The notes under the pieces are model-generated. The model was not told the DNA's origin and did not search any database. It was given only the letters and a program-made list of their open reading frames with translations. Source: Diphasiastrum complanatum (lineage: Eukaryota > Streptophyta > Lycopodiopsida > Lycopodiales > Lycopodiaceae). Taken from it: 64,000 nt of DNA. Of the stretch, positions 26,676 through 64,000 are shown in pieces. The stretch is taken from NCBI GenBank assembly GCA_029204225.1, contig CM055096.1, forward strand, positions 64,221,370 through 64,285,369. The letters are read 5' to 3'. The translations under genes were made by a program, and so were the position numbers. How positions within the stretch are numbered: the stretch's first letter is position 1; the number at the start of each line of letters is the position of its first letter.

Positions 26676-27325
26676 GCCATCTCATCAAAGACTGCAAAAC
26701 TTTAAAATATAACAATGAAAAAAAGAAGCAGTTCCAACAACAAGCAAATGCTGCATCAACTAGTCATTCGATCTAGCAACAAGAGGAATATGAAGCTGCT
26801 TTCATGACCAAGGTCACAGAATAGCAAGATATCGATTCCTGGTATCTGGACTTGAGAACAACTCAACATATGACTCCCCATTAAGACTAGTTCCAAGACC
26901 ACAAGCCATTCACCCATTTTCAAATTGTGCAACTTGACAACTCATCTCATTCCATCAAGGGTGAAGGAACAATTCGTATCGAACTTCAGAAAGGTGAAAT
27001 AAAATTGTTGTACAATGTTCTTCACATTCCAAATCTGACCAAAAATTTGCTTTCAATAAGCATAATCATTGATTATGGTCGTAGGATAGAATTCAATACA
27101 AAGGGTTGCACTATTCTTGAAAAATTTAAGGAAGTTTTAGCTATGTTGTGGCATTTCAGATTAGGCCGTTTAAATTTCAATAGTATTGAACAAATGTCAA
27201 ATCAGAATTTAGTGCAAAATCTTCCTCCTATTAGCAAATCAAATTTTCCTTGTGAGAATTGTATCATCAACAAGCATTCTAGAAGTCCATTCAACTTGTT
27301 GATCTATGAGACTTGTATTCCATAG
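26676..27325 (+). pseudogene. Older copia: zinc knuckle, protease and pre-integrase
   Basis: Plus-strand frame continuing the interrupted Gag: HLIKDC of the knuckle, then a Lys/Gln-rich tail. The protease region (DSWYLDLRTTQHMT, normally a D-S-G/A type site, worn here) follows. Then come VLHIPNLTKNLLSI and the pre-integrase HFRLGRLNFNSIEQM and CENCIINKHSRSPF. Several stops interrupt the frame up to 26926. The rest of the polymerase is absent downstream, so the copy was already truncated. Confidence 0.8.
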
Positions 27326-30300
27326 GATTCAATTTCACTTATTGAATCTATGAGACTTGTATTCCATTAAGGATTCAATGCTTAAATGTTGTGAATCAAA
27401 TAGCTTTGCATGACTAAAGTAAATTAGGCAATCTGAACTATATATGGACAAAAGGCTTCACCTTTACCATCATCATGAGAAGCCACTTGCGAACTACATG
27501 ATATTTTACACATTTCTTGTATACTAGTTCTTCATGTTTGTTCCAATAAAGGATGAAGACTAATTGAATCATGTAAATAATTTCTTTATCAAAAGGGGTC
27601 GTACCCTTGACATCTATGCTTTCTTAAAGTCTGTAAGAGTTTCTAGTTTTGTGATGTCCCAAGTTGCCTTAACAGGCCTGGCATCTTTTTGGCATTCTTG
27701 CTAAAAGTGATTACATAATATGATGTTCAAATCTGCTATATTCTTGCTTTTCTAGGAATTTTACCTGATATCCAGATTTTGATACTTAGAGCTAATTTTG
27801 GCATTCGAATTTGAGCTTCAATTGAACGTGTATAATTGCTTTCAATTTCCCCTGGTTCAGATACTCAATTCACCAATTTCCATCAAAGTTTTATAGTTAT
27901 GAATCATTATTAATTTTACTCTTAACATCACTAATTCCTAAAGCAGTATCAGTCATTCAACTAAATCAATTATGATGGTTTTGCTGAGTCCAAGGGAATG
28001 AGAGACCAAATTTATCCTTGCATGCCATCTTCACTCGTACGGAAAAAGAATCAAGTTCACATACTCTTGAAAACATCTAGCTCACGTCATTCCTAAAAAA
28101 CATGGAAAAATCAGACTGGACATTGCATTGCTGTGCTGTCTATTGAACAATAGTCTAGATAGAAATTCTTTTACCTGCCATTGTTGTTGCATCCAAAGCC
28201 AACCATTAATTCTATTTCTGCCAGTAGACCTGGAGCATTTTTAAAAGACATGTGGAAAGTGCTCCTACTGTTCTGTTAGTCAGTGAGCTTTGTGTGTAGA
28301 GAAAGAATCTCAAAATCATTCATAGCCCAAATTTGTATGGATTCTAGCCCAGAGAAGTGTGTTGGACAAAGTTTTTAGTACAGCCAAATCAACCATAATT
28401 TTGATTCAAATTTTTATTGACTGCCTAACACATTGATCAGTTTTGTCAATGTACATCGCGAACCTACTTATTTTCCAAAATAGTCTTCGAAGTTATAATC
28501 AAGCACCAAATAAGGTTAAGCCACAAACCATCACCTTCAGGAGTACATTTTTTACATCAAAGATTTGACCATATTCAAATTTCAAATTCTCAGAAACTTA
28601 AACAAGCATCACAGTGCTGTGCCTCTGGCATTCGAAAGGAAGACTTAAATGAGCAAACTGGTAACTAATTGATCCAATCAATCCTCATCAGGCAGCTGAA
28701 AATGTTTACGTTTGTCAGAAGATTAATTTGGCATGACTCGTACAGCATTCATAAGGTTGAACGTAATGTGATTTAGTGAATTCTACAGGATAAAATAAAA
28801 TCAGCAGCACAGAAAAAGTTTTTTCACTTCCATTACATTCTTTTGACAGGGCCATCCGTACAGATTAGATTTCCTTGAGACGATACACAAAACTAAGTAA
28901 TCTAATTTATTTCATTGAATGCTTGAAGAGTGTTCAGTATGTTGATGAGGATAACTAGATATGAAAACCATATGGAAATACATGTGAATATAGGCCAAAT
29001 AACAGGATCTCAATGCTTCTCTGCGAGTCTAATCAGTCATACTAGCAGAATTTATTTGTATCTGGTTTTGCAATTTTTCTTGTTGGAATAAGTTATTACG
29101 TGTTTACTTTGCACATCTCTCAAAACTAAATGACGACTTTATTTCGTTATCAAAAGATTTAGAATTGAGGGGTTGAGCATCTGGGGGAGAAATTAAAGAG
29201 CCACGATAGAGTGTGCAAGAGAAATTGAAGTGTTACAAATAGATAGGAGCGAGAACATATATAATGATTTCATATATATTATTATATTTATGCTAAAAAC
29301 ATGCCATAGAAGGTCATTAACTACAGCATATACTACATAAAATGGTGTGGCTAAGAGGGAGGGGACTTATGTAGCGTGTGCCATAAATATATTTAAGGGT
29401 AGACACCTATCTAATAGGTTAAAGGCAGAAGTAATGAACGCAGCTGTCTAACTTCTCAACAGGGGTCCTACAAGGGCATTAAGTGCAATCTTTGGTTGAA
29501 ATATGCTGAAGGAATCAAAATGTATATCGATTGACTATAATGCCTGTGACCCTGTCTCATTATATTGTCGTGGTCACAGTCATGAACAAAAAAACCATGT
29601 CATCTTACTTATTCATTACAAGGTCGCGACATTTATGAAGTTACAAATGTCACTAAAATCATGTTTAGGGTCCCCTGATCTCAAGCTAGCCCACAACCCC
29701 TTATAGTAAATAATCCTACTACTATAATCCTACAACCAAGGAAAGCTACTCAGGGACCCAGTCCAAAACCAAGGTATTAAATTATTTATACCTTTTGTGA
29801 GTTTGTGGTGAGAGCCTACCTTTGAGCTGCTTCCTGAAGGGAATGTCTCCATTTCTCCTCCCTACATCTCCTACATTTTATTTTTTTCGTAAGGTAGTCG
29901 AACTTACCATATTCTTATAAAAGTCTATCCAACATTCCAACACAATATTGGAGTTTATCTACTCTTCCAACAAAACGATAAATCTTGAATACATTGTGGA
30001 GGGACTCAGGAGTATGATGCACACGCATGCTTTTGTGAACACAACCCCCACTTGCTTAGCAATGGATGGATATTTTTGTTTATATTATGCCAATGCATCT
30101 CATCAAACATAGGACGCATATTTGCTCACATGAAAGACTAAAACCTGTAGAAACAAAATCCATGGGGATAACAAAAAAGTCATATCCTAGAAAGCAGAAT
30201 AGATAATAAATCTTCACACGGCCTTGGCATCACAGAAACTAACAATCGAGATATCTCAAATAGCTAAAAGTTGCCTCCAAACAAGAAAACTTTGCTCAAA

Positions 30301-30831
30301 CAGTAGATCATGTTAGTAGGCCTTCAGAATGTACATCATCTCCATAACTTCGATGTACAGATAATTTTGCAAAAATCTCCTGATGACACCAAAATATTGA
30401 AGCAATGTGCATTTCTAACCTTTCTTTCTAATAATTAGTTGCAACTTGCCAAAAAAAAAACCAGCAAAGGAGCTCAAGCTAAGATGCGAGTATCTGACTC
30501 CTGAGCAACCGAAACAGAAAGAGAATCATCAGTTTGCCCTATTTTAACGCCAGCGACCTACATATAGAAACCAAAAAAAATCATCCGTTTTCTCAGTTCT
30601 AGAATCAGAAATACGAGAAATGTGCTGAGTCAGTCCATATCCTTCTGTAGAATATTTAGGAGTAGATTTCAATGTTAGTTTTAAGAAAAATTACCGAGCA
30701 TAGTTATAGCAAAAAGTATTGATGGGATCCACATATTCTATATAGATCATGTGAATGTGAGGATATCCAGGGCCATGAGACAAGTAGAACTTATTTCTCA
30801 CCTAAGAGTTCCAAGCTTATTTCTCACCTAT
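27326..30831. other. Intergenic AT-rich DNA, 3' flank of BPM
   Basis: No coding region, RNA gene or clear element recognised. A 35 bp direct duplication (CTATGAGACTTGTATTCCAT core) occurs at 27303 and 27349. Just below the BPM stop, the word AGGTGAGAAATAAG occurs twice on the minus strand. No canonical poly(A) signal was identified. Confidence 0.45.
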
Positions 30832-61580
<30,749 letters not shown>

Positions 61581-61947
61581 TTGTTTTGTGCCAATACAAT
61601 CTTAACCAAGATCCCCTTGCATGGCCATCACAAAGCTACAGCATCGAAATCTTTCGATTAACAGAACGGACACCTTCAGATTTCAAATCTTGCTGCTCTT
61701 TACACCAACCACCACAGAAAATGACTGATTCTTCGTTTATTTAAAGAATGTTAGTTCCTAGTTTGATTGCTAACAGAGGCAGGAAGGAGGTTTTTGGACG
61801 AAATCTTCTTTCCAGGGAAAGGAGCGCAAATGATCTTGCTTGCTGCACAGCGTCTCGCTCTCCTTCCCTCCCTCCTCTCCTGCAACTCTTCTGAGAGTCA
61901 GTACTTGTTGATGCTTCTATCCCATCTCCTCCTCTCTCCTCCTTCCC

Positions 61948-61954
61948 TTATATA
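61948..61954 (-). promoter_or_regulatory. Probable TATA box of BPM
   Basis: CTATATAAGG on the minus strand, about 370 bp upstream of the ATG, followed by GA-rich sequence that would be the 5' UTR. Confidence 0.6.
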
Positions 61955-62541
61955 GACCCTAGCTATGGTGGCCTTTCGCTAAAGCAATCGACAATAAAAG
62001 CACGATTTAAAATATTACTAGAGAATGCGACATGGTGGTTTTTCTTTGCATTGTGTCATAAAATCTTCATTTTAAAGGAGCAAGAGCAACAAAAAAAAAA
62101 GGGTGTTCCATAAGCTTATGCCCAAAAAAAAGAGTCATCACAGTGTTAGGTACATCAGGTGCATCACAGTGTTACTAAACTGCACTTGAGTCAAAGTTTA
62201 CTCGACACTAACCTTAGTTGCACAAGGTTGTTACCTTTGATGATGAAAGCTACACTCAACCATTGCCTTTTTGCAGTGGACGAGTCAAAGTTTACTCAAG
62301 GCGATGAGGAGAGTTTTACTCCATCTGCACTTGACCTAGATTGTGTGCTTTGGAGCTTCGGCCCTTATAAACTTTGTGAATACTTTCGGTTCATGGTACT
62401 CTATTCGTCTAGTTGATTCAGCCAAAAGTAATTTGACTATGAATTACCTAAGAGGAAAAGGAAAAATGATTTAAGTTATGCTTAAGATTTTGCCTAAAAT
62501 TCAAGATATTTTAATAGGATAAGATTTAAATTTTGATTCAG

Positions 62542-62596
<55 letters not shown>

Positions 62597-63203
62597 TATT
62601 TATGAAAAAATTGATTCTTTGAATTACAATCATTTTCATTCTATAATCTTGATCAATATTGTGGTCCCATGCAACGAGTTTAGCTTCATCCACTATCAGT
62701 TCAACAAAAGCTATGGCACTAACACTGCGGAAGGAAGCTACGTGGGGGTATTCTTGGGAAAACTTTTTGCGGGCTTGTAAACTATGAATACCTCCGATAA
62801 CAAAAACAAAATGATAAGAATCAAGCTTGGAAAAATCAAAATTTGCAACATTATTGCATTTGGAAAGGTCAACTAAAACTACAACGGGATAACAATAGCT
62901 TGCGCATGGTCTTTAAATTTTATTTTAAAATTATGTACATGAGTTTCATTTGGCTCCCTAACCTCCATAGGCCTATCTCCCGTAGGAGGGTTTGAACTTG
63001 ATAATTTATGAAGTAATAAATTATTATGCAAGTACGTGTTGAACTTGGGGTGTTGGTACAATATTCAGCTTGTGCCAAACGTTTAGGAGAAAATAATTAG
63101 AGGTAAATTGGGTGGAGCTATTTCTAATCCATTGTAAACCCAAACCTTTATTGCCATGTCATTGACATGTAGGTGCCTTGTGCTCCATGTCTAATTTTGG
63201 CCA
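61955..63203. other. Intergenic DNA upstream of BPM
   Basis: AT-rich, with a (GT)n run at 62546-62594 and a short direct repeat ATCACAGTGTTA at ~62138 and 62164. No coding region recognised. Confidence 0.5.
62546..62594. repeat. (TG)n microsatellite
   Basis: About 24 perfect units. Confidence 0.96.
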
Positions 63204-63357
63204 ATTACTTATTATGGAAGGAGTCGGGCATAGGCCATTCTACCCGGTAAGGATTTCCAAAAAAATTTGGGCAAGGCCCGAAGGGGCCGAGCCTAAATTT
63301 TTTTGAAAGCTGAACCTGGTAGAATGGGCTATGCCCGGCTCCTTCCATTGCGTAATG
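63204..63357. repeat. 154 bp near-perfect hairpin
   Basis: GGAAGGAGTCGGGCATAGGC at 63217 pairs with GCTATGCCCGGCTCCTTCC at 63329-63347. The pairing continues inward through CAAAAAAATTTGGGC against GCCTAAATTTTTTTG to a turn near 63280, and outward to ATTAC on both arms. Could be a small fold-back transposon or a small-RNA precursor; no protein is likely. Confidence 0.8.
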
Positions 63358-64000
63358 GATACTTGGAATTTTTTCACAAGTACATTACGAAGCATAATAG
63401 GCAGGTTTGACTTTGAATGACCACTACAAAATGTGCCATGTGGCAATCGTATACGGACACCGCACGAACGGGCACAGACAGGCAGAAAAAAAAAGTTCAA
63501 AATCTGCCTTTGAAAAAAACAGATATTTTATGCTTTTTAATTTGTCTAAAATTGGGCAGAATCTACCATAGGTATCCATTACTTGATGTATAGTAGTGTG
63601 TATTTGTTTGAATTCATCTATTATTCTTAGGATAGCATTTTGCTCCATTTTAGAAAGAAAATAGGAAAAAATAACAACTACCAGCTCATGAAAATATTAT
63701 ATGAAATAAAAAACCTATTTCACATCAATATCTTTCCTTTTTTTTCTCATATATATGTGTACATGCAACTAAGAATAATGATGTAAATTTGGGATGCTCA
63801 AGGGTACTACAATATTATCTAAAAAACTCACATATGTTAGTACTCACCTAAGAGTACTAAGTTGAATGAACATATTGGGGCCCCCTCAAGTAATGGATTA
63901 TAATTTTGTCACGATATCAATATGGTATCTTGATGAGTGTCTCGAAATGATGTGTGTGTTCTAGGTGAGCTTGAGTTGAAAAATATTTCGTATTTTGAAT
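63358..64000. other. Unassigned end of window
   Basis: AT-rich non-coding sequence; no feature supported. Confidence 0.5.

Overview
This is nuclear DNA from a land plant with a large, repeat-choked genome. The evidence is: GT-AG split genes of plant-specific type (a BTB/POZ-MATH protein and a TIC32-like dehydrogenase), plant-type Ty1/copia elements with the tRNA-iMet primer site, a Tat/Athila-like Ty3/gypsy element, hAT transposons, TTTAGGG telobox motifs and very long (GA)n runs. The extremely long intron of one gene would fit a fern, lycophyte or gymnosperm; that lineage call is inference and is not proved here.

Layout. Positions 1-4.7 kb are mostly non-coding, with a possible solo LTR, a degenerate 60-70 bp tandem array with a palindromic core and a 120 bp (GA)n run. 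A seven-exon short-chain dehydrogenase gene lies on the minus strand at 4704-6809. From 7 to 11.7 kb there are dispersed repeats, a fold-back element and a copia gag remnant. From 11.9 to 17.6 kb is a decayed gypsy element (minus). From 18.1 to 27.3 kb is a cluster of nested retroelements: a copia integrase-RNase H deletion derivative (minus), a gypsy scrap (plus), and a copia element with both LTRs (20446-26670, minus) that inserted with a GACTG target duplication into the zinc-knuckle codons of an older plus-strand copia.

The second half, 30832-61580, is one minus-strand gene: a four-exon BPM-type MATH-BTB gene (406 codons plus stop) with introns of 272 bp, 23.4 kb and 5.9 kb. All exon phases match and no exon carries a stop. 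Its introns host a hAT remnant, a copia gag remnant, MITE-like fold-back elements, a hAT C-terminal fragment with AT-hooks, two head-to-tail L1-like LINEs, three adjoining minisatellites, a CpG-rich repeat family in at least three copies, a multi-exon hAT transposase pseudogene and a truncated third LINE. Past the BPM promoter (TATA near 61950) the window ends in intergenic sequence with a (GT)n run and a 154 bp hairpin.

The most unusual thing here is the LINE family at 39.9-47.6 kb and 58.9-59.4 kb. It has an L1-type ORF1 and an APE endonuclease, but its 3' ends run into (TC)n, (TTTC)n or (TTC)n tracts, not poly(A). The best copy is bounded by (GA/TC)n on both sides, and the ORF2 tail carries a conserved PCNA-binding-like motif. 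This suggests a microsatellite-tailed or microsatellite-targeting LINE that could seed the many (GA)n arrays of this genome.
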